Assembly (NCBI GenBank): GCA_001896555.1
Contig: MPOS01000054.1
Location: forward strand, 1-62,179
Direction: 5' to 3'
DNA length: 62,179 bases
DNA from: Candidatus Phosphitivorax anaerolimi
Lineage (GTDB): Bacteria > Desulfobacterota > Desulfomonilia > UBA1062
The notes below the pieces were generated by a model that saw only the letters and a list, made by a program, of their open reading frames with translations, did not search any database and had not been told where the DNA came from. Within the stretch, counting starts at the first letter, position 1. Every line of letters begins with the position of its first letter. Positions 24,415-32,914 of the stretch are shown in pieces. The translations under genes and the position numbers were made by a program.

Positions 24415-25960
24415 TCTCCTCATCGCGCTGAGCATCCTGGCGCTGAGCGCCGGATGCGCGCACGTGCCTCCTCAGGAGGGCAGCCGCGTGGCCGGGAAAC
24501 CCGACTCTCCCCGTCTCACCCTCATGCTTGCCCGGTACGAGGAAAACCTGGGGAACTGGAACGATGCCCTGGATCTCTATGCCGAGATCGACGACCCCAT
24601 AGCATGGTTCGCCCAGGCGCGTATCTTCTATATCATCAATAAACCCGACCTCGCTCTGGAGTTCATCGACCGGCTCATCGAAAGCGACGTCTACGTGGAC
24701 GAGGCACTCGAGCTCAGAACCCGGATATACGCACGCAAGGGCGACTGGAACCAGGCGATCGAAGACACCGAGATTCTGGTGGAAAGATACCCAGAGAATA
24801 CCCAGCTCAGGATGTTTCTGGCCAATCTGAAGATCATCGTCTCGGATTTCACCGGGGCCCAGGAGATCCTCCGCAGTCTGCTCGGCTCCGGCAACGACTC
24901 CATGGTCCTCTATACCCTCTCCAAGGCCTGCCTGGGAAACAAAGACCTCCCGTGTGCAAAAGACCAGCTCCGCCGGGTGATCGAGCTTCAGCCCCGGTTC
25001 GGACCCGCGTATCTCGAGCTCGGCAGGGTCCATGAGCTCCTGGGAGAGAAGAGAGAGGCTGAATCAGTCTACAAGCAATACCTCGAGATAGAACCCGATG
25101 CGGTGGAGGCCATCGTGGCCCTGTCTGACCTCTATATCTCCACGAACCGCTACCAGGATGCCATCGATCAGGTGCAAAAGCTCAGGCAGCTCAGCAGCGA
25201 CCCCCAGATCACCCGAAAGCTCGTCCTGCTCCAACTTCAGGAGGGGATGTTCGAAGAGGCGCTGAGCACCATCACCTCCCTGCAGGAAATGTCCCTGGAG
25301 GATTCCTACTACCTCGCCATCGCATACGCCAAGCTCGACCGCCTTGACGAGGCCTTCTCCCAGCTCTCGCAGATCAATCTAACCAGCAGGCTGGGCTGTG
25401 AGGCCGCCCTGCTCAGGGCATCGATTCTCAAAGACCTCGGCAGGAACGACGAGATGATGGATGAGCTGCTGAAGGCATGGGACTTTTTTTCTCCCAAGAA
25501 CGGATGTGCCGAGGTCGGTTATCAGCTCGCCACAGAGCTCGACGCGGCCGGAAGGAGAGAGGAGGGGCTGGATATCGCCACCAAGCTGCTCCAGAGCAAC
25601 CCCAAGGATCCGATCGCCCTCAATTTCGTAGGCTATATCTGGGCAGACGAGGCAATCAACCTCGACCAGGCCCACGAGATGATCAGCGAGGCGCTGAAGC
25701 AGCGTCCCGACGACCCCTACATCCTGGATTCCATGGCATGGGTGCTCTTCCGTCAGAACAGGCCGGAAGAGGCGCTGACCTACCTGAAACGGGCAGTAGA
25801 AAAGCTCGATTCCGACCCCACCATCCACGAGCATATGGGAGACGTGCTCCTGAGCCTGGGGAAGAAAGACAAGGCTCTCGATCACTATCTCAAGGCGTCT
25901 TTGCTCAGCAAAAACGCCCGGGACGAGCTGGAGGAAAAGATCAATGAGCTGGTGGACTGA
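24386..25960 (+). CDS. TPR-repeat lipoprotein
   Basis: A 524-residue envelope protein. The start is a TTG at 24386 with GGGAG 5 nt upstream; the signal peptide has lipobox LSAGC with the lipidated cysteine near residue 24. The rest is built of about ten or more tetratricopeptide repeats: helical pairs with A-x-x-Y/F patterns such as AYLELGRVHELLGEKREAE, AIDQVQKLRQLSS and ALTYLKRAVEKL. TPR lipoproteins of this size act as scaffolds for secretion or lipid-transport complexes, but no partner is named by the neighbourhood. It overlaps rpe by 29 nt and is followed after 27 nt by an MCE protein. Confidence 0.88.
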   Translation: MPLRTAGSISLLIALSILALSAGCAHVPPQEGSRVAGKPDSPRLTLMLARYEENLGNWNDALDLYAEIDDPIAWFAQARIFYIINKPDLALEFIDRLIESDVYVDEALELRTRIYARKGDWNQAIEDTEILVERYPENTQLRMFLANLKIIVSDFTGAQEILRSLLGSGNDSMVLYTLSKACLGNKDLPCAKDQLRRVIELQPRFGPAYLELGRVHELLGEKREAESVYKQYLEIEPDAVEAIVALSDLYISTNRYQDAIDQVQKLRQLSSDPQITRKLVLLQLQEGMFEEALSTITSLQEMSLEDSYYLAIAYAKLDRLDEAFSQLSQINLTSRLGCEAALLRASILKDLGRNDEMMDELLKAWDFFSPKNGCAEVGYQLATELDAAGRREEGLDIATKLLQSNPKDPIALNFVGYIWADEAINLDQAHEMISEALKQRPDDPYILDSMAWVLFRQNRPEEALTYLKRAVEKLDSDPTIHEHMGDVLLSLGKKDKALDHYLKASLLSKNARDELEEKINELVD

Positions 25961-25987
25961 AATCTTAACGATTTCCGGAGCGCAGGC

Positions 25988-27013
25988 ATGAGCAACGAGG
26001 CAAAGGTAGGCATATTCATTGTCGCCATTGTCGCGGTCTTCGCCGCCCTCTCCTTCACTATCGGAGAGCTGGACCTTAAAAGAAGAGGGACCTATCCCGT
26101 CAGCATGGTGTTCTCCACGGTAGAGGGTCTCAACAAAGGCTCTCAGCTCGTCCTGGCAGGCGTCCAGGTGGGGAGCGTCGAGGATATAACCTTGAACGCG
26201 GATTACTCGGCCCTGGTCAGGACCCAGGTGTATGAGGACGTGCGCATCCCCATCGACAGCCAGGCCTCGATTGCAACCCGGGGAGTGCTCGGGGACAAGA
26301 TCATCGTCATCCAGCCCGGGAACTCGGATAATATGATCGAGCCGGGCGGAAACCTCGCGCGGACCAGCGTGCCCCCTTCACTCGACGATCTCCTCGTGCA
26401 GCTCGGCGAGCTGGCAGGCAACCTGACCGAGCTCTCGTTTTCGCTGAACGCGACGCTGGGAGATGAGGAGACCCTGTGGGCCATCCTCACGAACCTGAGA
26501 AACCTCACCGAGGAATCATCTTCCCTGGTAGCGGAAAACCGGGAGGAAATTTCGGGCATCATCACCGGCCTGCGCCGGATCACCGACATCCTGGCGGATG
26601 CCTCGGGGAGCTTCACCTCCGCAACCGAAGAGTTCGGTGAGATCGTGAGCACCATCAACGCCGGAGAGGGGACCATCGGCAGGCTTGTCCGAGATGATGC
26701 GCTCTATGTCTCACTGGTGGGGTTCCTTGATTCCCTGCAGAACATCACCTCCGGCATAGATGAAGAGAGCACCATCTCAATGCTCATGAACGACCCCGCC
26801 CTCTACGGCAACCTCCTGGCCATTTCCGAGAATATCAGGATCATCACTGACGAGCTGGCCGAAGGCCGCGGGACGCTGGGAATGCTGCTGACGGACGAAG
26901 AGCTCTATGCAAATCTCCAGGAGGCGGTCAGGAGCGCCAACCTCGCCGCGCAGGGAATCGAAGAGCAGATGCCTGTGACGGTGCTGGGGACGATCCTTGG
27001 CCTGATCTGGTAG
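25988..27013 (+). CDS. MCE-domain (MlaD-like) protein
   Basis: A 341-residue protein with one N-terminal membrane helix (about 7-27, VGIFIVAIVAVFAALSF), then an MCE domain (residues 30-120, with VQVGSVEDITL and TRGVLGDKII) and a long helical C-terminus rich in I, L, S and N. MlaD-like proteins form hexameric rings that bind phospholipid for transport between the membranes. The usual permease (MlaE) and ATPase (MlaF) genes are not adjacent. The TPR lipoprotein upstream and exported WPLF-repeat protein downstream (5 nt gap) may be its partners in the envelope; that is inferred from position. Confidence 0.88.
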   Translation: MSNEAKVGIFIVAIVAVFAALSFTIGELDLKRRGTYPVSMVFSTVEGLNKGSQLVLAGVQVGSVEDITLNADYSALVRTQVYEDVRIPIDSQASIATRGVLGDKIIVIQPGNSDNMIEPGGNLARTSVPPSLDDLLVQLGELAGNLTELSFSLNATLGDEETLWAILTNLRNLTEESSSLVAENREEISGIITGLRRITDILADASGSFTSATEEFGEIVSTINAGEGTIGRLVRDDALYVSLVGFLDSLQNITSGIDEESTISMLMNDPALYGNLLAISENIRIITDELAEGRGTLGMLLTDEELYANLQEAVRSANLAAQGIEEQMPVTVLGTILGLIW

Positions 27014-27018
27014 CGGTC

Positions 27019-28305
27019 ATGCCGCTCTCGCGCGCAGCCTTTTGGGTTCTGCTTCCGGTGATGCTCCTTGCCCCGTGGCAGTGCCTGCCTGCGGCCACGC
27101 TCAACCTCGCCCCCCTGCTCTTCTTCGAGTCGGGCGAGCAGGGATATCAGCTTTCCCTGGCCGGCCCCCTCTTCGATCTCACCGACGAGTATATCGCGAT
27201 TCGCCCCCTTTTCTACCACGACGACTCCCAGACAGACATCCTCTATCCCTTCGGCCACTCCACCCGAGAGCGGATGCGGTTCATCCCGATCTTCTCCTAC
27301 TCACATGAAGAGGACCGCGAGAACGCACACCTCCTCGTCTTCTTTTATGGAAGGCATGAATCCGAGCGCTACGGAGGTGTTTTCCCGCTCTATGGCAGGC
27401 TTGATCACCGTTTCGGGCATGACCGGATCCGGTTCGTGCTCTGGCCGCTCTATTCACAGACGACCACGGACGGCATTGAGAACTATTCGGTGCTGTGGCC
27501 GGTGTTCCGGTATTCGCCCGGCCGCGAGCTCCAGATCTTTCCCCTCTGGGGATATGAGAAGACGGTGAACTACCGTCACGATTACGTTCTGTGGCCCTTT
27601 TTCCACTTCCGGCGGGGGGCCCAGTACATCAACGCCTTCATACCCCTGTTCTATTACTCGCGCGGGGATACCTACTGGAACTTCTCCATCCTCTGGCCGC
27701 TGTTCACCTTCAGCAGAGACACCTCGCCCGAGCTCACGAGCGCGAACTTTCCCTGGCCCCTGTTGCGCAAAGCTACCGGTGCGTATGAAGAGCTCAAGCT
27801 CTTTCCCTTTTACTGGACAAAGACTGTCGGTGAATCCTACCGGATGAAGATCGTGTTCTGGCCGCTGTACAAGCGCGAGGGGAGCTACAATCCCGCTTCA
27901 GGCATCCGGGAGGAGCGGACCACTATCCTGCTCCTGAGCAAGAAGAGCACCCTGACCGGGGAGCAGGAGGTGGATTCGCAGCAGATCACTGCCTGGCCTC
28001 TGTGGCACCGGCACACCTTAGGCGAGAGGAGACTGTGGTACTTCCCCTGGCTCATCCCTATCCATGACGAGGGTTTCCGGAGGAACTACCTGCCCCTGCT
28101 GACCCTCGCCTCCGGCGAATCGTCGCCCGGCTCCTCCGAGGTGAACGTCCTCTGGCGCACGTTCCGGTATGCACGATCCGGCCCGCATCGCTCCTTTGCG
28201 CTCTCGTTCCTCTTTTCATACAAGGACGGTCCCGGGTACTCGCGCATCGGTTTTCTCTCCGATCTCCTCCACTGGCAGTGGAGCGCCCCGCAGGAGCGTC
28301 CGTAA
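27019..28305 (+). CDS. exported aromatic-repeat (WPLF-type) protein
   Basis: A 428-residue exported protein I cannot assign. A signal peptide (1-26, ending LPAA) is followed by about a dozen copies of a short motif reading W-P-L/F-F/Y or F-P-L-Y/W, for example VLWPLYS, VLWPVFRY, QIFPLWG, VLWPFFHF, FIPLFYY, ILWPLFTF, KLFPFYW and VFWPLYK, spaced about 15-25 residues apart. Such alternating aromatic strands suggest an outer-membrane barrel or a beta-repeat surface protein. It follows the MCE gene by 5 nt. The family seems unnamed; it is described here only from the repeats. Confidence 0.75.
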   Translation: MPLSRAAFWVLLPVMLLAPWQCLPAATLNLAPLLFFESGEQGYQLSLAGPLFDLTDEYIAIRPLFYHDDSQTDILYPFGHSTRERMRFIPIFSYSHEEDRENAHLLVFFYGRHESERYGGVFPLYGRLDHRFGHDRIRFVLWPLYSQTTTDGIENYSVLWPVFRYSPGRELQIFPLWGYEKTVNYRHDYVLWPFFHFRRGAQYINAFIPLFYYSRGDTYWNFSILWPLFTFSRDTSPELTSANFPWPLLRKATGAYEELKLFPFYWTKTVGESYRMKIVFWPLYKREGSYNPASGIREERTTILLLSKKSTLTGEQEVDSQQITAWPLWHRHTLGERRLWYFPWLIPIHDEGFRRNYLPLLTLASGESSPGSSEVNVLWRTFRYARSGPHRSFALSFLFSYKDGPGYSRIGFLSDLLHWQWSAPQERP

Positions 28306-28439
28306 GCTATTCCGGCCTTTTTACCGGTTTTCCGTCACTTGGGTGCGACCACCGGATTTGAAAAAAGCCCCTGGACATCCCTGCCGGCAGAGCCGGAAAG
28401 GCATCTCCCGCATGCCAACATTCGCCATTCATTTTATCC

Positions 28440-28468
28440 TTGGCGAACCAGTTGTTTTTTGATATATG
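28440..28468 (+). promoter_or_regulatory. sigma-70-type promoter
   Basis: TTGGCG (28440-28445), a 17-nt spacer and TATATG (28463-28468). It could drive two tiny overlapping frames that follow: a 12-residue one (28507-28545, MEIPVYQEGCMP) and the 44-residue one at 28542. Confidence 0.45.
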
Positions 28469-28541
28469 ATTCACTTAATCGTATCAATCGGGCTGAGGCG
28501 ATTCGGATGGAAATACCGGTCTATCAGGAAGGTTGCATGCC

Positions 28542-28676
28542 GTGACGCTTACACGAAGAGAAATCCTCGAACAGCTCACCCGACTCGGAATCCGGACGAT
28601 CGAAGGACTCAAGAAGGCCTGCAGGGAATACGAAACCTACTGGGCCGAACTGCTGAAGCAGCGGTCCATGAGTTGA
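28542..28676 (+). CDS. small helical protein (44 residues), unknown function
   Basis: The frame starts at GTG 28542 with AGGAAGG about 9 nt upstream and overlaps the stop of a 12-residue upstream frame as GTGA. The product is charged and helical: TRREILEQLTRLGIRTIEGL then KKACREYETYWAELLKQ, which could fold as two helices like a small DNA-binding or coiled domain. It follows a promoter-like sequence. No family is recognised. The amphipathic pattern and coupling make it plausible; the size leaves doubt. Confidence 0.4.
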   Translation: MTLTRREILEQLTRLGIRTIEGLKKACREYETYWAELLKQRSMS

Positions 28677-28775
28677 TCTTCGTCTATCCAAAGACGGTCT
28701 CTCCCCATGCACAGGGGGCCACGGAGGACATGCGTCCACCCCTCCTCTTTCCAGAGGAAAGGCTTGGAGGGCTAT

Positions 28776-29273
28776 CTACTCGAAGAGGACAAACCGCTCT
28801 TTCCCGGCCCCGCAGACAGGACATTCCTCTGGCAGCACGCCGTCGGAGACATACCCGCAGAGGTCGCACACATAGTAGGTGGTCTGCCGCTCCTCCAAAA
28901 CGTGGTCCATGGCCTCTTTGTAGAGTTTTGCATGGATCTCCTCCACGTCCCTCGACTGGCTGAAGTACAGCGACGCCGCCCTGTCTCCCGTCTCTTCCGC
29001 ATACCTGATGAACTTATCGTATGCGACACCCGCCACCTTGGTCTCCGACTCGAAGCTCTCGGCGAGGTTCTGTTCCGTGCTCTTGATCTCCTTGAGCAGC
29101 CTGAGCGCCCTCTTGCCGTGGAGCTCCTCGGAGAATGAAATCACCCGGAAGAGTTTTGCAAGCTGGGGGTAGCCTTCTGCCTGGGCCTTTTCGGCAAAAA
29201 CTTTGAGCCTGAGCGAGGCCTTGGCTTCTCCGGTGTATGCCTCGTGTATGGCATTGCGGATCCGTTCGTCCAT
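28776..29273 (-). CDS. rubrerythrin
   Basis: A 165-residue non-haem di-iron peroxidase that reduces hydrogen peroxide in anaerobes. The ferritin-like four-helix domain carries iron-binding glutamates in EAYTGEAKAS and SFSEELHGKRA, later SRDVEEIHAKLY. The C-terminal rubredoxin-like domain has CDLCGY and CPVCGA for the Fe(Cys)4 centre. The ATG at 29273 is chosen because AAGGAGG lies a few nt upstream; the upstream in-frame Met lacks such a site. It is 14 nt after the TIGR02757 gene and belongs to an oxygen-defence block with rubredoxin and a flavodiiron protein. Confidence 0.93.
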   Translation of the reverse strand: MDERIRNAIHEAYTGEAKASLRLKVFAEKAQAEGYPQLAKLFRVISFSEELHGKRALRLLKEIKSTEQNLAESFESETKVAGVAYDKFIRYAEETGDRAASLYFSQSRDVEEIHAKLYKEAMDHVLEERQTTYYVCDLCGYVSDGVLPEECPVCGAGKERFVLFE

Positions 29274-29287
29274 GCCTTCCTCCTTTT

Positions 29288-30118
29288 TTACGTCCAACCC
29301 CTCATAACCGATGTGCGCGCACATGACTCGATCAACCGGGAAAGATCGCCTTCCCTGCGGATGCCGATCCTGGTGAGGGAAAAGTCGTACTTCACCGGAT
29401 CACCCGGTTCGATCTTTCGGAAAGCGGATGTGATCTCCAGGGCGGTCTTTCCGTCCGCCTGTGACCGTGTGGTCATGCCCAGCGATCTGCACGTCCTGAA
29501 CATGTGGGTATCCAGCGGAACGATGAGCTTTTCCGGAGGGACATCCCTCCACACCCCGGGATCGACCGCGTCGGAGCGGACCATCCACCTTAAGAACAGG
29601 TGCAGCCTCTTGCACGCGCTGTTCTTGTCCGGAACCGGGATCAGGCTGTTGTAGCCTCCGCTGTTTTCATGCACATTGAGCTCTCTGACAAAGGCGCACA
29701 GTGCCGGCCCGACCGTGTCGTCTCCGGGGCGCAGGCCGGAGAGGAAACACGCCTGGAGCGACCCGTGCCTGCGAAGCACGCCCTGGATGCCTCTGATGAG
29801 GTCCGCCAGCTCCCATTCCGTTGTGAACCGGTGCCTGAATCCACGAAACCTTTCCCGCAGATCTACTTCCTGCGTGTCTTCGAGAAACGCGCGCGGAGAA
29901 GGCCCCATCTTCCCGAGAACCCCACCTACGCTTTTCAGAACCTGCGCGACCCTCCCATAGGCAAGCGCCGAGGCGATAAGCCCAACGATCTCCCGGTCGA
30001 GCGGGTCCTCATAGAGGTACACGAACTCCAGGGGATCGGGAGAGATGTATTCTGGGTGATGGAACCGTTCGAACGTTTCCCGGAGAAACGCCCTCCGGAG
30101 AGTATCCGATACTGTCAT
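29288..30118 (-). CDS. TIGR02757 family protein (DUF2400)
   Basis: A 276-residue protein matching the TIGR02757/DUF2400 family in its typical segments: DPLEFVYLYEDPLDREIVGLIASALAYGR near the N-terminus, an MxRWM-like FLRWMVRSD, and PLDTHMFRTCRSLG with TRSQADGKTALEIT near the C-terminus. The family has a helical fold reminiscent of HhH-GPD DNA glycosylases but no proven activity. The ribosome site is weak. It is embedded between rubrerythrin and rubredoxin on the same strand, which raises the idea of a role in repair of oxidative damage; this is only a guess from context. Confidence 0.85.
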   Translation of the reverse strand: MTVSDTLRRAFLRETFERFHHPEYISPDPLEFVYLYEDPLDREIVGLIASALAYGRVAQVLKSVGGVLGKMGPSPRAFLEDTQEVDLRERFRGFRHRFTTEWELADLIRGIQGVLRRHGSLQACFLSGLRPGDDTVGPALCAFVRELNVHENSGGYNSLIPVPDKNSACKRLHLFLRWMVRSDAVDPGVWRDVPPEKLIVPLDTHMFRTCRSLGMTTRSQADGKTALEITSAFRKIEPGDPVKYDFSLTRIGIRREGDLSRLIESCARTSVMRGWT

Positions 30119-30242
30119 AAGCCGGTCAATCCACCCGCTTGAAGGTCCGTCTTCGTGGTTGTCTGCACGATCGGTTGCGCTATCCGCCTTTTGTCATGGA
30201 GAATTCTTAAGGTGGACACGCTGCCGTCAGGAGCGAAGGGCA

Positions 30243-30404
30243 TCATTCCACGGGATCGAACTCGCTCTTGGAGGCGCCGCACACCGGACAGACCCAGTCC
30301 TCGGGCAGTGCCTCGAAGGAGGTCCCGGCAGGGATCTCGCCCTCGGGATCGCCTTTGTCCGGATCGTAAATGTACCCGCAAACCTGACAAACGTATTTCT
30401 GCAT
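30243..30404 (-). CDS. rubredoxin
   Basis: A complete 53-residue rubredoxin with CQVCGY and CPVCGA (Fe(Cys)4 centre), the conserved [16 protein letters not shown] loop and DWVCP. It is an electron carrier in the cytoplasm. The ATG at 30404 has GGAGG 5 nt upstream. It lies downstream of the flavodiiron protein gene and upstream of rubrerythrin, the two enzymes it normally feeds with electrons. It is shorter than typical gene-calling cutoffs. Confidence 0.95.
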   Translation of the reverse strand: MQKYVCQVCGYIYDPDKGDPEGEIPAGTSFEALPEDWVCPVCGASKSEFDPVE

Positions 30405-30539
30405 TTCATCCTCCCTTGTGGAATCTTATGCTTTTCTCCGGCGCCTGCATACGCTCCGGCATCCGGGAACACGGATCGGGAAGGGTCTTCAAACCCCGGA
30501 CAAGCCGCGGTCTCCTCCCTTTAGCCTCATCCTCCATCG

Positions 30540-31742
30540 TCAGATAATCTCGCCGAGCCTCTGGGCGACTGTCCTGCCTAACTCATAGCATGATTTGAGG
30601 GCATCGTCATCAGGGACATACTTGGCCTTGACCGGGTCCCTGACGAGGTCCACCCCCATGTCGGCAAGGAAGCCGTTGATGTGATCCGGCGCCTCGCCGC
30701 TCCATCCATAGGAACCGAACGCGGCCCCGATGAGGTTCCGGGGTCTCAAGCCCTTGAGATAGGTGAGCACATCAGCCATGGACGGAAGCATCTGGTTGTT
30801 CAGGGTGGATGATCCGGCGATGAGCGCTCCTGCATCGAGGATCTCATAGGCTGCGTCGCTGCGGTGGAACACGTCCATGGACATGACCTTGACCTGGGTG
30901 AGACCGGTGCGAAGCCCCTCTTCAATGGCCCGGGCCATCATCTCGGTGCTGTGCCACATGGTGTTGTAGAGCACCACCGCCTTATTTGTGGGCCGCTGCT
31001 CTGCCCACTTCTGATAGTGGGAGAGGATCCGGGCCGGGTCGGTTCGCCACACCGGACCGTGATCGGGCGCGATGATCGAGATGGGGATGCCCGACTTCTC
31101 CACCCTGTCCAGGAGCTTGATCACCAGGGGCGAATAGGGAAGGAGAATATTGGCATAGTACGTGGCTGCCTCATAGTCGAGAATCGACTGGTCGATCTCG
31201 TCGGCAAACCGCTCGGAGGTGGCCAGGTGCATGCCGAAGGCATCCTGCGAGAAGAGGAGCCGGTCTTCCTTGAGATAGGTGAACATGCTGTCCGGCCAGT
31301 GCAGCATCCGGGTTTCCATAAACGAAAGATTCATATTCCCCAGGCTCAAGTCCTGGCCGTCCTTCAGCGGCACGACCTCCAGGCCTGTCCGGAAATGCTC
31401 CTTCAAGGCCTTTGCCCCCATTACCGAGGCGAAGACCTTCTCAGGCCTCACCTGCTGAATGACCTGCGGCAGACATCCGGAGTGATCCATCTCGGTGTGG
31501 TTCGATATGATGTAGTCGATCCTGGCCGGGTCAACCACGCTCGCCACGCGGGCGAGCAGCTCGCCCATGAACGGGGCCTTCACCGTATCCACCAGGGTGA
31601 TCTTCTCGCCGAGAATGATATAGGCGTTGTAGGTGCTCCCCCGCTTGGTGGTGTACCCGTGGAAATCCCGGATCGTCCAGTCAATAGCGCCCACCCAGTA
31701 GGCGTTATCGCTGATCTTCACCGCCTGGAATGTCTCCGCCAT
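30540..31742 (-). CDS. flavodiiron protein (FprA / ROO type)
   Basis: A 400-residue A-type flavoprotein that reduces oxygen to water (or NO to N2O) in anaerobes. The N-terminal metallo-beta-lactamase-like domain holds the di-iron ligands in NHTEMDHSG; further ligands fall in the HWPDS-type and DHGP segments. The C-terminal flavodoxin domain binds FMN (NTMWHSTEMMARAI as phosphate loop). AGGAGG precedes ATG 31742. Adjacent ferritin-like protein (13 nt) and downstream rubredoxin fit the rubredoxin:oxygen oxidoreductase pathway. NO versus O2 preference cannot be told. Confidence 0.94.
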   Translation of the reverse strand: MAETFQAVKISDNAYWVGAIDWTIRDFHGYTTKRGSTYNAYIILGEKITLVDTVKAPFMGELLARVASVVDPARIDYIISNHTEMDHSGCLPQVIQQVRPEKVFASVMGAKALKEHFRTGLEVVPLKDGQDLSLGNMNLSFMETRMLHWPDSMFTYLKEDRLLFSQDAFGMHLATSERFADEIDQSILDYEAATYYANILLPYSPLVIKLLDRVEKSGIPISIIAPDHGPVWRTDPARILSHYQKWAEQRPTNKAVVLYNTMWHSTEMMARAIEEGLRTGLTQVKVMSMDVFHRSDAAYEILDAGALIAGSSTLNNQMLPSMADVLTYLKGLRPRNLIGAAFGSYGWSGEAPDHINGFLADMGVDLVRDPVKAKYVPDDDALKSCYELGRTVAQRLGEII

Positions 31743-31755
31743 GATTCTCCCTCCT

Positions 31756-32238
31756 TTATCCCTTCAGAGACCTGAGCCGTTCGGCCAGGACGGCCAGGTG
31801 CTTCATCTCCTCGCGGATGATCCGGTCCACCTTGTCTCTGCCCAGCTCATCAGGCACCACGCCCTTCAGACCGGTGTAGAGGACGATGGAGTTCTTCTCC
31901 GCCTCGATCCCCTTTCTCAGCACCTCTTCCACGGTCTCGGACCCGGTGAAGACCAGGGAGCGATCGAACACCTCGCCGCTCGTCAGGGATCCCAGGTATG
32001 CGGCGGCCACCCCGTCGGGATCATATCCGTTCGCATAGGCGCTGCCATGGGTCATGCTCTCCCGAAGAGAGGCAAACTCCTTTTCGTGCTCCAGCTCCAT
32101 CTCCGAAAGGCCCTTGAGCAGAGCCTTTATCTTGGGGTCGTCGTAACAATCGGACGCAGCGCGATAGAATGCCGCTCCCCGCTTCTCGATCTCGATTGCC
32201 ATCTGGAAAACCTCGTTCGCGTTGAATGTTCCTTGCAT
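31756..32238 (-). CDS. ferritin-like di-iron protein (rubrerythrin-related)
   Basis: A 160-residue four-helix protein. Di-iron motifs are seen as EIEKRGAAFY in helix 1, EMELEHEKEF in helix 2, GIEAEKNSIVLY in helix 3 and REEMKHLAVL in helix 4. It lacks the rubredoxin-like domain of the longer rubrerythrin, so it may act as a ferritin-like peroxide reductase or iron store. GGAGG lies 7 nt before the ATG. It is the first gene of the minus-strand oxygen-defence operon. Confidence 0.85.
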   Translation of the reverse strand: MQGTFNANEVFQMAIEIEKRGAAFYRAASDCYDDPKIKALLKGLSEMELEHEKEFASLRESMTHGSAYANGYDPDGVAAAYLGSLTSGEVFDRSLVFTGSETVEEVLRKGIEAEKNSIVLYTGLKGVVPDELGRDKVDRIIREEMKHLAVLAERLRSLKG

Positions 32239-32296
32239 GTATGTTCCTCCATATCTATCCCTGCCGGGGACTCAATTGTTTTTCATAATAATATCT

Positions 32297-32324
32297 CTTA
32301 TAAAGAAAGCAGAGGCAGAATCAA
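32297..32324 (-). promoter_or_regulatory. candidate promoter of the oxygen-defence operon
   Basis: On the minus strand TTGATT (32324-32319), a 16-nt spacer and TATAAG (32302-32297). Transcription would begin near 32290 and give a leader of about 50 nt before the ferritin-like gene. The leader start is AT-rich; no clear PerR- or Fur-type palindrome was seen there. The rest of 32239-32532 holds nothing else apart from the tRNA-Leu promoter. Confidence 0.45.
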
Positions 32325-32489
32325 TTCCAAATCATGAAAAGTTTCAGCATCCAAGAAAGGGGGACCCCCCAAAGCGCACAGGTGCGAGAACCTGATGGAA
32401 AATCTCCGGCACGTTCCGTCCTTTTCTCCCCCTTTGACAGAGGTCCTGAGGAAATGCAGAGCAGTGCCTCACCGGGACAATTTTCCATA

Positions 32490-32518
32490 TTGACACTGTG
32501 ACCTTTGGTTGTTATGAA
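32490..32518 (+). promoter_or_regulatory. sigma-70-type promoter of tRNA-Leu and rpmB
   Basis: TTGACA (32490-32495), a 17-nt spacer and TATGAA (32513-32518), 14 nt before the tRNA 5' end. Confidence 0.7.
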
Positions 32519-32532
32519 CAGCAACAGATTAT

Positions 32533-32619
32533 GCCGAAGTGGTGGAATTTGGCAGACACGCCATCTTGAGGGGGTGGTGGGCTACGCCCGTCCGGGTTCA
32601 AATCCCGGCTTCGGCACCA
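32533..32619 (+). tRNA. tRNA-Leu (GAG)
   Basis: An 87-nt class II tRNA with encoded CCA. The acceptor stem is GCCGAAG/CTTCGGC; the anticodon loop TTGAGGG gives anticodon GAG; a long variable arm follows, as expected for leucine. The T-arm has GGTTCAAATCC. It lies 39 nt upstream of rpmB with no terminator between, so cotranscription and processing are likely. Confidence 0.95.
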
Positions 32620-32658
32620 AAGATGCGATATTCATAGAAAGCGAGATGAAGGAAGGCA

Positions 32659-32853
32659 ATGTCGAGAAAGTGTGAAATATGCGGCAAGGGCCCGCAAATC
32701 GGACATAACGTCTCTCATGCGATGAACAAGACGCGCAAGGTCTGGCTTCCCAATCTGCAGCGGGTACGGGTCTCCTCCGCGCAGGGCGCGAAAAGGATCA
32801 ACGTCTGCACCCAGTGCATCAAGTCAGGCAGGGTGGAGAAACACTTGGCCTGA
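32659..32853 (+). CDS. rpmB: 50S ribosomal protein L28
   Basis: A 64-residue L28 of the zinc-binding (C+) type: CEIC near the N-terminus and CTQC near the C-terminus form a four-cysteine site. The [16 protein letters not shown] segment is diagnostic. It shares a transcript with tRNA-Leu and is followed by two terminator-like hairpins. Zinc-type L28 can be exchanged for zinc-free paralogues under zinc starvation in some bacteria; only this copy is in the window. Confidence 0.96.
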   Translation: MSRKCEICGKGPQIGHNVSHAMNKTRKVWLPNLQRVRVSSAQGAKRINVCTQCIKSGRVEKHLA

Positions 32854-32862
32854 TTCGCCGGG

Positions 32863-32890
32863 CGGACATATCAGGCAATAGTCCGTTTTT
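32863..32890 (+). terminator. terminator after rpmB
   Basis: A 5-bp stem CGGAC/GTCCG with a 13-nt loop, followed by five T. Confidence 0.55.
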
Positions 32891-32914
32891 CAAGGTTTTT
32901 TCATATCCACGATC

